Shown here piece after piece: positions 36,207 through 46,854 of a stretch of 64,000 bases of DNA (positions are counted from its first letter, which is position 1; every line of letters begins with the position of its first letter). This DNA comes from Silene conica. Taxonomy: Eukaryota > Streptophyta > Magnoliopsida > Caryophyllales > Caryophyllaceae. A model generated the notes under the pieces. It saw only the letters and a list, made by a program, of their open reading frames with translations, made no database searches and had not been told where the DNA came from. The stretch is taken from positions 27,009,079 through 27,073,078 of the forward strand of contig CM055313.2 of assembly GCA_029255685.2 (NCBI GenBank), read 5' to 3'. The position numbers and the translations under genes were made by a program.

Positions 36207-39200
36207 ATGGCTGGTGAAGACCCAATGCCAAGTGCCAAGCTAGCACGTGAATCCTGGCTAAAAGCCTTCATGGACTCCATGAATCAGTCCACAAGACTGA
36301 GGAATGATGGGTCAAACTTCTCTGACTGGGAGGCAGCACTACGGAATGCTGCCATTGCTGACGGAAAGCTCAAGTACTTAACTGAGCCCATTCCGCCACA
36401 CCCAGGAACTGGAGCTAGAGCTAACGAAGTTCGCGCTCATAGCGACTTCGTCATGGAAGCGGGTGCGATAAAGAACGTACTCATCTATGCAATGGAATCC
36501 AATTTGCAAAGACGCTTCATAACCCATGGTGCAAACAAGATTTTCACCACGCTCACTAACGAATTCTCAAAGGCTCCGAGAATCGTTTCTTATGAGCATA
36601 CCTGTCGCTTCTTTGAGGCGAAACTCCAGAAGGGCCAAGCAGTTAGCCCACATATTCTTCACATGATTGAGAATATCGAGAAACTGGAGGCCCTAAACTG
36701 CAAGATCAGTGAGAACATAATCGTTGATCGAATGCTTCATTCACTTCATGATGGGTTCGCCCTCTTTAGGGCCAACTATTACATGAACGACATGAAGAAG
36801 ACTCCTCATGAGCTCCACTCCCTTCTCGTACAGACTGAGAAGGATCTGAAATTAAGTGGGAGCATGAAGCAGGATGTTCTCATGATCTCCAGTAAGGGAA
36901 AGGGTAAAGGGAAGGCTAAAGCTCAGGGCGACCTAGCAGTAGGTAAGCCCAGGTTCAAGAAACCAGGATTTACTAAGAGTGGGCCAGGTGAGTCAAGCAA
37001 CTCACAGGGCAAGACAAAGAGCAAGGATACTAGCATGGAATGTCACCATTGCCACAAGACTGGGCATTGGAGGCGCTCCTGCCCCGTGTATCGCGAGGAC
37101 ATTAAGGCAGGCCGCGTTACTCCTGTTGGTATGTCTTCTTCTTCTTTTATTCACATGATTGAGATTAACCATGCAAGTTGCAGAACTTGGGTACTTGATA
37201 CTGGTTGTGGTTCTCATCTATGTAATCATGTGCAGGGCCTCCGAAACCAAGAACCCCTAATCAAGGGTGAGGTGGACCTGCGTGTCGGGAATGGAGCACG
37301 TGTTGCTGCAGTCTCGAAGGGAACATACGTGATCCAGCTTCCAAGTGGATTCGAGTTATTTTTATATAACTGTTATTATGTTCCTAGTTTGTCCAAAAAC
37401 ATTATTTCAGTTTCTGCGCTTGACAAACTCGGCTTTTCATTTGTAATAGAGAATAATAGCTGTATTTTCTCCTTACACAATATGATTTATGGCAAGGCAG
37501 TTTCCATGAATGGAATTTATGTTTTAGATCAAACCACCGAGATATTACATGTGAATAATAAAAGGTTAAAGGTAGGTGACAAAGATCAAACTTACTTATG
37601 GCATTGTCGTATGGGACACATAAATGAGAAACGCGTAAAACAGCTCATACAGAACGGAGCTATCTCGCCCTTTGATTTCGAATCATATGGCACGTGTGAA
37701 TCATGTCTCATCGGTAAGATGACTCGTATTTCCTTCAAAGGTGTTGGAATGCGCGTTGCCGACCTATTAGGACTCATTCATACGGACGTATGTGACCCTA
37801 TGTCGATCAACGCACGAGAAGGCTATAGGTATTTCATCACTTTCACGGATGATTTGAAAAGATATGGCTATGTCTACTTAATGAAGCACAAAAGTGAATC
37901 CTTTGACAAGTTCAAAGAATACCAGAATCGGGTACAGAACCAGCTGGGTAGAAAGATTAAAGCACTACGTTCTGATCGTGGTGGTGAGTATCTTTCACAC
38001 GAGTTTGATCAACACCTTAAAGACTGTGGCATCGTGCTACAGTTAACTCCACCTGGAACACCACAATTAAATGGTGTGTCCGAACGGAGAAATCGGACTT
38101 TACTTGATATGGTTCGATCCATGATGAGTCACACCGTCGTGCCTGATTCATTGTGGGGCTATGCTCTTTTTTCGGCCGCTCTATTACTTAACCGAAGTCC
38201 GTCTAAAGCTGTTGACAAGACTCCATACGAATTATGGAAGGGAACGGTCCCTAACTTGTCCTTTATACGGGTTTGGGGCTGCGAGGCTTATGTCAAGTGG
38301 AGACACGAGGATAAGCTCGGCCCGCGATCGGTCAAGACATACTTTATAGGTTATCCAAAGGGAACTTTTGGTCATTACTTCTACTCGCCAACCGAACAAC
38401 GTGTTTTTGTTGCGGCTAGTGCGACGTTCTTAGAGAAAGAATTTCTCGAGAACAGTTCCTTCGAGTTATCGGAGGTTCAAGAACCAACTGCCGAGCAACC
38501 ATTGGAGGAAACAGTTCCTTCAACCGAGGCTGCGGTAGATATTCCTGAGGAACCTAGGAGGTCGGGAAGAGTCTCTATTCCTCCGGACAGATACATTAGT
38601 ATGGTCGAGGAACATGATACAGATGAGGTCTTACTCCTAGAGGGTAATGAACCCACAACCTATAAAGGTGCCATGACTAGTTCTGACTCAAAGCTATGGC
38701 TAGAAGCCATGCAATCCGAGATGGACTCCATGTATGAGAACAACGTGTGGGATCTTGTGGACCTACCTACAAAGGTACGTCCCCTTCAATGCAAATGGCT
38801 TTACAAGATAAAGCATGCCGTGGAAGGACAACAAGATATCCACAAGGCTAGACTAGTTGCTAAAGGTTTCACTCAAGTGCCAGGCTTGCACTATGATGAG
38901 ATCTTTGCACCCGTAGTCATGCTACGTTCCATTCGGATTATCTTAGCGATCGCCGCATTTCATGATTATGAAATATGGCAAATTGACGTTAAAACCGCCT
39001 TCTTAAACGGTTATTTGGAGGAAGAGTTGTACATGGTACAACCCGAGGGTTTTATCGATCCAGCACATCCTAAGAAAGTTTGCAAGCTTAAGCGTTCCAT
39101 CTATGGACTTAAGCAAGCATTGCGGAGTTGGAATCATCGCTTCGACCAAGTGATAAAAGAGAATGGTTTCATTAGATCAGTCGAGGAACCATGTCTCTAT

Positions 39201-40226
39201 ATCAAGTCGAGTGGGAGCAAGATTGTATTCCTAGTATTGTATGTCGATGACATACTCTTGATTGGGAATGACATACCTCTCTTATCTTCGGTTAAAGCAT
39301 GGTTGAAAAACCATTTCCAGATGAAAGATCTGGGAGAGGCACAAAGAATTTTGGGCATCCGTATCTACAGGGATAGATCACGACGGATGTTGTCTCTCAG
39401 TCAGGAATCTTATATAGATAAGATTCTAGAGAGATTCAGCATGACGAACTCCAAGAAGGGGTTCCTTCCTATGACTCATGGGCTTCACTTGAGCAAGACT
39501 CAAGAAGCTAAGTCATTGGAAGAGAAAGAGCGCATGAGTCGGATTCCTTATGCTTCGGCAATAGGATCGATCATGTATGCCATGATATGCACACGTCCAG
39601 ACGTTGCATATGCATTGAGTATGACTAGTCGATTCCAAGCTCATCCAGGTGAACAACACTGGATGGCCGTGAAAAACATTCTTAAGTACCTACGGAGGAC
39701 TAAAGATTGGGGATTGACTTATGGAGGCGACTCAACGCTCTGCGCCACGGGTTACGCAGATGCTAGCTTCCAAACGGATCGAGATGACTCGAAATCTCAA
39801 TCTGGATTCGTTTTTACTCTTAATGATGCTGCTGTCAGCTGGAAAAGTTCTAAACAAAGTGTTACAGCAGATTCTACGACTGAGTCCGAGTACTATGCCG
39901 CCTCAGAAGCAGCTAAGGAAGCAATATGGATGCGTCAATTCTTACAAGGACTATCAGTAGTGCCTAGTTCGAATGACCCAATCACCGTTTATTGTGATAA
40001 TAAAGGTGCCATCTTCCAAGCTAAGGAGCATAAGTCTAGCAACAAGGCTAGGCATGTACAACGGAAAGCTCATCTAATCAGAGATTACGTGGAGCAAAAG
40101 GAGATTTTCATTGATAAGATCGCTACGGATGACAACATAGCTGATCCTCTCACAAAAGCATTACCACGTGATAAGCATGAAGGGCACATTCATTCCATGG
40201 GAATTGGATGTGTTCCTAAGTTGTAG
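36207..40226 (+). CDS. Copia gag-pol polyprotein (element E)
   Basis: One continuous frame of 1339 codons. Gag (about residues 1-300) contains a UBN2-like region and a CCHC zinc knuckle CHHCHKTGHWRRSC near residue 280. The protease motif WVLDTGCGSH lies near 330. The integrase has its HHCC part (LWHCRMGH...CESCLIGK, from about 465) and catalytic D near 525 (IHTDVC), D near 590 (RSDRGGEY) and E near 626 (SERRNRT). The reverse transcriptase runs from about 860 with YVDDILL near 1011. RNase H follows from about 1180 (GYADAS, TTESEYY, YCDNKGA). This order is diagnostic of Copia. The product would package, process, copy and insert the element RNA. ATG start chosen as first in frame, 128 nt after leader hairpin 2. 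The frame looks whole; whether it is active cannot be told from sequence. Confidence 0.95.
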   Translation: MAGEDPMPSAKLARESWLKAFMDSMNQSTRLRNDGSNFSDWEAALRNAAIADGKLKYLTEPIPPHPGTGARANEVRAHSDFVMEAGAIKNVLIYAMESNLQRRFITHGANKIFTTLTNEFSKAPRIVSYEHTCRFFEAKLQKGQAVSPHILHMIENIEKLEALNCKISENIIVDRMLHSLHDGFALFRANYYMNDMKKTPHELHSLLVQTEKDLKLSGSMKQDVLMISSKGKGKGKAKAQGDLAVGKPRFKKPGFTKSGPGESSNSQGKTKSKDTSMECHHCHKTGHWRRSCPVYREDIKAGRVTPVGMSSSSFIHMIEINHASCRTWVLDTGCGSHLCNHVQGLRNQEPLIKGEVDLRVGNGARVAAVSKGTYVIQLPSGFELFLYNCYYVPSLSKNIISVSALDKLGFSFVIENNSCIFSLHNMIYGKAVSMNGIYVLDQTTEILHVNNKRLKVGDKDQTYLWHCRMGHINEKRVKQLIQNGAISPFDFESYGTCESCLIGKMTRISFKGVGMRVADLLGLIHTDVCDPMSINAREGYRYFITFTDDLKRYGYVYLMKHKSESFDKFKEYQNRVQNQLGRKIKALRSDRGGEYLSHEFDQHLKDCGIVLQLTPPGTPQLNGVSERRNRTLLDMVRSMMSHTVVPDSLWGYALFSAALLLNRSPSKAVDKTPYELWKGTVPNLSFIRVWGCEAYVKWRHEDKLGPRSVKTYFIGYPKGTFGHYFYSPTEQRVFVAASATFLEKEFLENSSFELSEVQEPTAEQPLEETVPSTEAAVDIPEEPRRSGRVSIPPDRYISMVEEHDTDEVLLLEGNEPTTYKGAMTSSDSKLWLEAMQSEMDSMYENNVWDLVDLPTKVRPLQCKWLYKIKHAVEGQQDIHKARLVAKGFTQVPGLHYDEIFAPVVMLRSIRIILAIAAFHDYEIWQIDVKTAFLNGYLEEELYMVQPEGFIDPAHPKKVCKLKRSIYGLKQALRSWNHRFDQVIKENGFIRSVEEPCLYIKSSGSKIVFLVLYVDDILLIGNDIPLLSSVKAWLKNHFQMKDLGEAQRILGIRIYRDRSRRMLSLSQESYIDKILERFSMTNSKKGFLPMTHGLHLSKTQEAKSLEEKERMSRIPYASAIGSIMYAMICTRPDVAYALSMTSRFQAHPGEQHWMAVKNILKYLRRTKDWGLTYGGDSTLCATGYADASFQTDRDDSKSQSGFVFTLNDAAVSWKSSKQSVTADSTTESEYYAASEAAKEAIWMRQFLQGLSVVPSSNDPITVYCDNKGAIFQAKEHKSSNKARHVQRKAHLIRDYVEQKEIFIDKIATDDNIADPLTKALPRDKHEGHIHSMGIGCVPKL

Positions 40227-41128
40227 TACTCTTTTATGAATTCATGTAATAATTCATTTTCTCGTGTACTCTATTCAACCTTATTGTTATGATATAAAAT
40301 GTTTTGTTTTTCATGTGGAATTGTACGCCAATTTTGAACACCACAAAGTGAACTGATTAACATTACATCGTTTTGGTCCTTGATTACCCACTTGAGCTGA
40401 TAACTCAGGTAATCATTTTGTGACGTTGGTTGATGGTGGGTTCAACGAGCCATAAGTCACATGGATGACTGACCAATCACAAAGGCGAGTTATACGGATA
40501 TCTCGTAGGACACCCCGTGACAACGTTATGGAGTCCTAAATGTGTTATAACATTGGGTGCCTGGTCGTGGATAGGACCTCCATAGTGTTCCTTAGAGTCG
40601 AGTCTTTTGACCTTCAACTGTCTCTTGAGATTAAGACAGATTTTGGGTAACTTTGGTTTCTTTCCCACGGTCACCGTAACAGGGGCCAAGAGGATTTTTT
40701 CTGGGTTATTTCATGCTGGGCGATATCGGCAGGATTCGAGTTGAGGAAAATATCCAAACCCTTATCAGGATTTTATCATTTCTCAGGGCCACTCGAGGAG
40801 TAGTAACTGAAATGCATGGCCATGCTCGAATACAGATTCGTTTTATCAGTTAAGTTACTCTCTAGTCGGGGAAACCACTCTTGATACAGATCGCTTGTGA
40901 GATACGACCTTTGCGAATGCGGATTTGCAAATTGTCTTACATTGAGTGGGAGAAATTTTAAAAGGATATGAGATTCGGTTGTCGCACCTACACTTGTACG
41001 GACGAGTGGGAGTTTGTTGGAGCTTGTGTCCTCCAAATGTAGTGTAATAACGTTTGTTGGAGCTTGTGTCCTCCACATGTAGTGTGATAACGTCATTGCA
41101 CATACCCTTGTACGGACAAGTAGGAGAT
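40227..41128 (+). mobile_element. Copia element E, 3' untranslated region and polypurine tract
   Basis: 0.9 kb after the gag-pol stop, with the family phrases GGCCACTCGAGGAG and TGCATGGCCATGCTCG near 40785-40830. Near its end, 41001-41094 holds a second purine tract GACGAGTGGGAGT followed by two 40-bp tandem copies starting TGTTGGAGCTTGTGTCCTCC (41015 and 41055). These resemble LTR starts of other families here. The true tract ACAAGTAGGAGAT abuts the LTR at 41129. Confidence 0.85.
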
Positions 41129-41792
41129 TGTTGGGGCTGGTGTCCTTGACAATTAAGTACAATGACTTATTAAATCTCTTTAAGGATCACAAGGGCATAC
41201 TTTTGTATTATTACCAGTTGATCCACGTTTATCAATAACGGTTGGCTTGCTAGATAAGTTTGACGTTATTGTCATACGGATGGCGGTGATCAACTGGTCC
41301 CTATACGTCACACCTATAGGACACGTTTGAGAGATGTGAAGGTATGAAAATACAATCACATTTATGCCGGATATGACTAAACAGTTAGTCAGAGCTATTG
41401 ACTATTAAATTAGTCAATAAGATGTTGAGATTATTATTTAATACGGATTAAATAATTTTAGCTAATACGGATTGCATGATTAATTCGTAAAATTCAATAT
41501 AAACGGTTATATTTAATTAAATATTGTATTCGCGTATTAATATAAACAGTTATATTAATTTGGGTAATTACACAATATCGTAATTTTATCAGACCATTAT
41601 TAATACATCGACTGCATTAATATCTGATAACATGCATACGATTTATAAACAAAACCCGCGAATAAATTTTAGCTAAATGGGTCAAATCACAAATTAGAAT
41701 AAGGTAAGAGTGGAAAGCCCACTCCTACCCTATTGGAAATTTCGGCCAAAAGAGCTACATAAGGAGGACTCTCCTTATGTCAGAGACTCTTG
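41129..41792 (+). mobile_element. Copia element E, 3' LTR, first piece
   Basis: Matches 33517-34183 of the 5' LTR. It ends at TTG (41790-41792), the target of the CACTA element; the remainder is 46855-47191. Confidence 0.95.
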
Positions 41793-41809
41793 CACTAGTA
41801 GAAAAAACC

Positions 41810-42110
41810 CCTATTACGACGCCTTAATCGTGGCGGTTCTTTTAGAAACGCCGTAAAAGGCCAAGAAAATTGGCGGGAATAAGTTTTCATATTTTAGAAA
41901 GTCTATTGCGACGGTTTAAATTTAGAACCGACGTAATAGTGTAGCTATTTATGGCGGTTTCATATAAAAAACGCCACCATAAGTCAATTATGACGGTTGT
42001 ATTACAACCGCCGGTAATAACGACGCTACAAATTAATAACAGTTAACAATACTTTTAATAAAAAACCGTCGCTATATATTTTTAAGACGGTTATTATTAA
42101 AAACTCACAT
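41810..42110. repeat. CACTA left subterminal repeats
   Basis: Repeated words ACGACG, GGCGGTT, AACCGCC and AAACGCC, mirrored at 46320-46800. Probable transposase-binding region. Confidence 0.8.
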
Positions 42111-42583
42111 AATAAAATTAAAATATGCCAATTTCCCCTATCAATCTGTTTTTAAAAAAAATATATATCTTCTAAAAACCCTTTAATCATCAAACAGTTC
42201 ATTCATCTTCCTCGCGAACCGCCTCTGCTCTCCGTCTTCTCGCCCGCGATTTCGTCAAGGGAGCAGTCAATAATCATCGCTAAAATCTCAATTATTAATC
42301 ACCGCGTCCCTACTGTGCTCTGCGTCAATCCAAGGACCTTCTATTACGTCTTAATTTCTATTTTTTCAGTTCATTGCTATAGTTCTCTAATTTCACTTCT
42401 AAGGTTCTCTAAATTCATTTCAATTTTTCAATTTACATTTCATTTTATATTTGATTGAATTTGTGTATTGGTTCAAAATCAAAGGAACATCTACTAATTG
42501 TTTTTTGGACAATGAAACATCTAACACTTTCAGGAAGACGACTTCAACGAGCAGTGAATATCTAATGTATATGATCCTTTTCC

Positions 42584-42740
42584 AGTGGAGGCTTTAAGGA
42601 ATCAACAGTGCGAAGACAACTGTGCATATGTACTTGGATATTCTGGGAGCTTTATAGTTCCTCTTGGATGGATAGGTGGCGTGGTTGGTCTACTTGCAGC
42701 AACTGCAATATCGTTATATAGCAAGGTTGGATATAGTATG
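42584..42740 (+). pseudogene. captured fragment of a proline/amino-acid transporter gene
   Basis: Encodes [20 protein letters not shown] followed by [13 protein letters not shown]. This matches my memory of plant proline transporters (ProT group of the AAAP family; typical [21 protein letters not shown]), around the first two membrane segments. The match fades after ISLY, and GTAAGC at 42741 could be a splice donor, original or cryptic. The rest of the roughly 440-residue transporter is absent. The intact gene would import proline or betaine at the plasma membrane; this piece cannot. Confidence 0.75.
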
Positions 42741-43372
42741 GTAAGCATTTTACGAACACACTTATAAGCCGTATCTTTTGAATTTAAATGTGCAATTAGG
42801 GTTCATCGTACAAGAAGTGAATGTTTGATAAATGACAACAATGGTCTGTATCCACAAGATTATTTCATAAAAAACATATAAAATAAGTGTCAATCACCAT
42901 TCAAACTAATCACCCTTAGGCTTAATTGGATTTGGATGTAACTGTGCAATTGGTTATGATATGATTTAATCTTTTGTTCTTAATTGGTTATGATATGATT
43001 AAATAGGTTAATAATTGGTTATAATATGATTAAATTGGTTTTCTCAACCATTAATTTTGAGGGTTCAGTATACTAAAAAATGGAAGCTTGTTATTCTCCA
43101 CTTTTCTTCTTCCTCGCACTATGTCTCATTTTCCCTTGAAATTTCGGTTGCTTGAGAATTAGGGAGTTATTTATTGAATGGAGTAGGGTTTAAATAGTTT
43201 TGTTTGAATTTTATCTTGAAAGAGTGGAAAATGTGCAATAATTGAATCCGAACTTTGTTTTAGTCGATTCAGCCATGTACTCTCTGCAAGTTTCTAGCAT
43301 TTTTGTAGTGGTCTGTGATGTACAAAGTAATTGACCAATGACGTACTACATATTAATATTTTCATTTCGTAG

Positions 43373-43440
43373 GTTCTGATCGAGTACAGAAACAAGGATC
43401 CCAATCATGTAGAATGGGCCAAGGCCATGGATGAAGTCTG
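43373..43440 (+). pseudogene. captured exon fragment of cyclase-associated protein (CAP)
   Basis: Preceded by a splice-acceptor-like TTTCATTTCGTAG. Encodes VLIEYRNKDPNHVEWAKAMD, matching the plant CAP1 block VLVEYRNKDPDHVEWAKALK as I recall it. CAP recycles actin monomers in the cytosol. In the intact gene this block follows the one found here at 43763-43935, so the fragments are out of order. Confidence 0.7.
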
Positions 43441-43762
43441 TTTTCACTTCCAAACTTCACTTTAGACCAACGACGTGTCAATTTTTCTTAAAATAATCAT
43501 GTCCGACACTTAGATATGCACCCTTATCCGACCCTTCGAACTGAGTTAGAGCAACATACTCTGGGGTTGGTTTTCAGTTTGTTTTTCCATGCTTGGTTCT
43601 CTTTTTGTTTTGGGCGCATAGAGATTGTCAATGTGAAGTTCCCAACTCTCATTCATGTACAATTAGTTGACTAAGGACATTGGTTGGGTTGCGTTGAAGG
43701 GTTTGACTCATGATACGAAAGGGTTTGTACGAATTTTATATTGAATGTGTTTTAATTTTATT

Positions 43763-43935
43763 GCAAAACCTGACAACAAAGGATTGGCTGAATTTTTAAA
43801 ACCATTGAAGTGATCATGAAAGCTAGTGCCTTGACAGAAGCCAAGCGCTCTGATTTTTTCAATCATCAGAAATCTGTTGCAGACAGTCTTTCCGCTTTTG
43901 GCATGGATTGCATTTACTGGCAAAGACTATGGTCA
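43763..43935 (+). pseudogene. captured exon fragment of cyclase-associated protein (CAP)
   Basis: Reads KPDNKGLAEFLKPL, then after a frame change VIMKASALTEAKRSDFFNH and SVADSLSA, then after a second frame change LLAWIAFTGKDYG. Together these follow the N-terminal helical domain of plant CAP (typical LTEGKRSDFFNHLKAVADSL, then LAWIAFTGKDCG). With two frame changes it cannot encode that domain. Confidence 0.75.
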
Positions 43936-44164
43936 GTTCTTTTTCCCTTTCGGACCCTATTTTGCAGCAAATATTTTCTTTATTCAATGTTGTTGGTTAC
44001 ATGGTTTTTTGAAAGAAAGTATTTGCGCTTTAAAGACTGTCAACCAAAGGTGGCATTCGCTTTTCATAGTTGTCTGTATGACTCATTTATGTCTCTTATT
44101 TAAATTTTTGTTGCTTAAGAACCATGGAGTTATTTGTTGAATGGGTTAAGGTTTAAAAAGTCTC

Positions 44165-44250
44165 TCCTGCAGCTAGAGTTGCTGCTCCTGGACCACCTCC
44201 TCCTCCCCCATTTCTGAAACTGAAGTCATCACAATCCAAGAGAATAGTAA
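44165..44250 (+). pseudogene. captured proline-rich fragment, probably from CAP
   Basis: Encodes PAARVAAPGPPPPPPFLKLK. A polyproline segment of this kind follows the helical domain in CAP, where it binds profilin. Adjacent CAP pieces make this the likely source, but a proline run alone is weak evidence. Confidence 0.5.
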
Positions 44251-44429
44251 CAACATTTGGTATGATTTGAAACATTTGGTGTCAGTCTTTTTCTCAGACT
44301 TAAATGTTAGAGCAGCGTTTCTTATATATTTTTTGTAGTATTTGGAAGGATGCATATAATTGGTGAATTGGCTAGTGTGCTTGCAAAAGTAAGTCAATGT
44401 TCCGAGTTTGTGTTGTTTTTATCCATTTT

Positions 44430-44884
44430 ACTGATATTGCAAACGAGAAAGATTGGGGCATCGATTTGTTAAATGAAAACGTGAATGAAGCTGGCATCAA
44501 TGAAGATGGCAGTACGTGGTATCGTGAAGGTGTGGATGAGCTTGGGGAAAATGGTTACAGATGTCGATGGACAAGGATGGGTGGTCAGACTGAAGATGGT
44601 TCCTTAGAATGGACAGAAATGGTATTGTTTTAAAATTGTGCTTTGAATTTCAAAGCTGTTTTTTTTATATTTTTTATATTATTTTTTAAATTCATTTTCG
44701 AGGAGCAAAATGTGCAACATCCTAGATTTCCTGATGCCTCTCCTCCCCCTTCTTTTCTTATTCTCCTGCCGATGAAAAGTAGTTGTTGTTAAAGGCATTA
44801 TCGTAAGTGAAGACATCTAATGAATTTGTTGATCTCATTGACAGTGGTGTAAGAAAAGTGACTGGACTGGATATAAAGAATTAG
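44430..44884 (+). pseudogene. captured two-exon fragment of an ESV1-like starch-granule protein gene
   Basis: Exon one (to 44621) encodes NEKDWGIDLLNENVNEAG, then NEDGSTWYREG, LGENGYRCRWTRMGGQ and GSLEWTEM. A 223-bp intron with GT...AG ends (44622-44844) follows. Exon two (44845-44884) encodes WCKKSDWTGYKEL and stops at a GT donor. The tryptophan-rich pattern agrees with plant EARLY STARVATION 1 (ESV1/LESV family; typical EWTETWWEKSDWTGYKELG) as I remember it. Those proteins bind starch in plastids. The retained intron shows capture from genomic DNA, not from mRNA. Only a small part of the gene is present. Confidence 0.65.
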
Positions 44885-45239
44885 GTACAAACCACTATCT
44901 CATTCAGTTTGTCTCGTTCAAAATTATTTCGCATTGTTAGGATCCTCTTACTATGAAGCATATCATTCATTTTTACCTTGTTCAAAGTTCTTGACAAACA
45001 ACTAAACAAGTCAAATTTGGCAAATTGAGTGAGGTGCATGAACAACAACTGTTGATTTGAATGATATCTATAGCTTACCAGTCAATGCTTATTGCCCTTA
45101 ATCCTTTTTGAAAGTTGGATAATGCTCTTGGTCATCAAAGCCATCTGTCACTTATTTATGGTTATACTGTCATAACTTGGATCATGCATTTGCTTTCTCT
45201 GATTGTAAGTGAAGACAGCTTAATGCTTGCTTTCTCTGA

Positions 45240-45530
45240 TTGATCATAACTTGGATCATGCATTTGCTTAATGTTGGTGTAAATGCGCTGCAGTGTGTTC
45301 ATAGTTCTGCATATTTAGTTGCTGAAGTGCTTATTGCTTCTGAAGCTGTTGGCTCGACCAAAGGGAGAGGGGGACCGATCAAGTGTGGCGCTGATAAAGG
45401 CTCAATTAGTCTACTTTATAATAAAAAGCTTTATTCGTCTACTTTACTCGGTGGTTGTTGCTTCTTTATTCGGTTTGCTACACCTCAATGCTTTTGTCTT
45501 TACAGAAGATATATTTATTTGAAATAAGTA
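45240..45530 (+). other. unassigned CACTA interior segment, possibly another captured fragment
   Basis: Higher GC than its surroundings and an open stretch (SAYLVAEVLIASEAVGSTKG in one frame). I do not recognise the source gene, and it may not be coding. Confidence 0.3.
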
Positions 45531-46319
45531 GGTTTAAAATCTACTTACGTTCAAATTAGGATGTTTTGGCAGCTCGTTTATCTTATGAATAACTGAGAGA
45601 TGTCCAATTTATTTTCTACCCCCTTCGCCTATTAAAGCTCCTACTTTCTTTTATTTAGGATGTCGACATTTTAAATTCTTATTTGGAATTTCTCTCTTTT
45701 GTCCGTCATTTGTAATTTTACTTATTTATGACTTCACATCTTTCCTCGACTTTCATTCTCTTCCTTGTGTTTACTTGGTTTCTTAATATTTGTTCTCACA
45801 CAAATTGGAACTCTATTAGTGGACAAAGGGAGTGAGTACTAAGTGTATACAAATCATAATTGCAGGTCATTCTTCTCAAGAAAAGAAGAACAATTTGAGA
45901 AGGTATATCTTTTTTCCGTTCTTGGTATATTTTATTTATCTAGTTGTAGATTTATATTCTTACTAATTGACCAATTTGTTAATTATAGCTTTTGTAAGAA
46001 TTAACCATGTCAACATCCGATATTTATGAGATCAAAGAAGAGTGGGCGACCATGCGAGCTTGTAGATTAGTTTATCAACTAGAGCGTGTATGTTATTCAT
46101 ACACTTAGGATGTATTTTTGGTCATAAGGATGATGATATTGTTACGTTGGAAGTGATGCAGGATTGATGTACGTTTGTTGGACTTGTATTATTTGGAATA
46201 CTATTTATGTGGTTACATTTCTATTTACAAATTTAATTATGTTCATATAGCATTTGGAGTTATCAAATTATTGGGACGTGCAGCTGAAATTTCCGTAGTA
46301 ATAAGGTTAAATAAATTTG

Positions 46320-46800
46320 TTTTTAATAACGGTTTTTCACAAAACAACCGACGTTGTAATAATCTTTAATGGCGGTTTTTGGAAGGAAACCGACATTATA
46401 ACTACCTTTCTCGGCGGTTCAGTAATTACAAATGTCGTATCAGAAAACATGTTTCGATAGAAATTAGCTTTCAAACGCTTATAACGACGGTTTTTAGAAC
46501 TTTTAATGACGGTTTAACACAAAGAATCGACGTTTTAATTATTTTTGGTGGCGGTTTTTGTAAAGGAAACCGACATGATAAATACCTTTCTCGACGGTTC
46601 TGTAGCTATAATGGCGGTTTTTGGAACATTTAACGACGGTTCTAAAACAAACAAACGTCGTGTTATATAAGTCTATAACGACGGTTTTATATAACAACCG
46701 CCACAATAAGAGAGCTATAACGACGGTTGTAGAAACTTTATACGACGGTTGTAAACTTTATACGACGCCGTGATATACCACGCACCCTAAACCTCTCAAA
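46320..46800. repeat. CACTA right subterminal repeats
   Basis: About 16 copies of ACGACGGTT / GGCGGTTTT / AACCGAC / AACCGCC over 480 bp, the mirror of the left end. Confidence 0.85.
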
Positions 46801-46854
46801 ACCGCCACAAAAGGTCATTTATGACCGCCACCGTAGGGGTGTTTTCTACTAGTG

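Larger units (their letters stand above)
41793..46854. mobile_element. CACTA (En/Spm-type) transposon carrying host-gene fragments
   Basis: Ends CACTAGTAGAAAA(A/C)ACCCCTA in inverted orientation, flanked by a 3-bp TTG duplication (41790-41792, 46855-46857). Subterminal regions (41810-42110 and 46320-46800) are full of short repeats ACGACGGTT, GGCGGTTTT and AACCGCC in both orientations; I count about 16 in the right one. Such repeats are the expected binding sites for a CACTA transposase. No transposase is encoded, so it is non-autonomous. The interior holds exon-like fragments of at least three host genes, all on +. Confidence 0.95.

Noticed and set aside
42584-44884. Functional host genes for a transporter, CAP and ESV1
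   Set aside because: Each is a small fragment inside a CACTA element, partly out of order and with frame changes.
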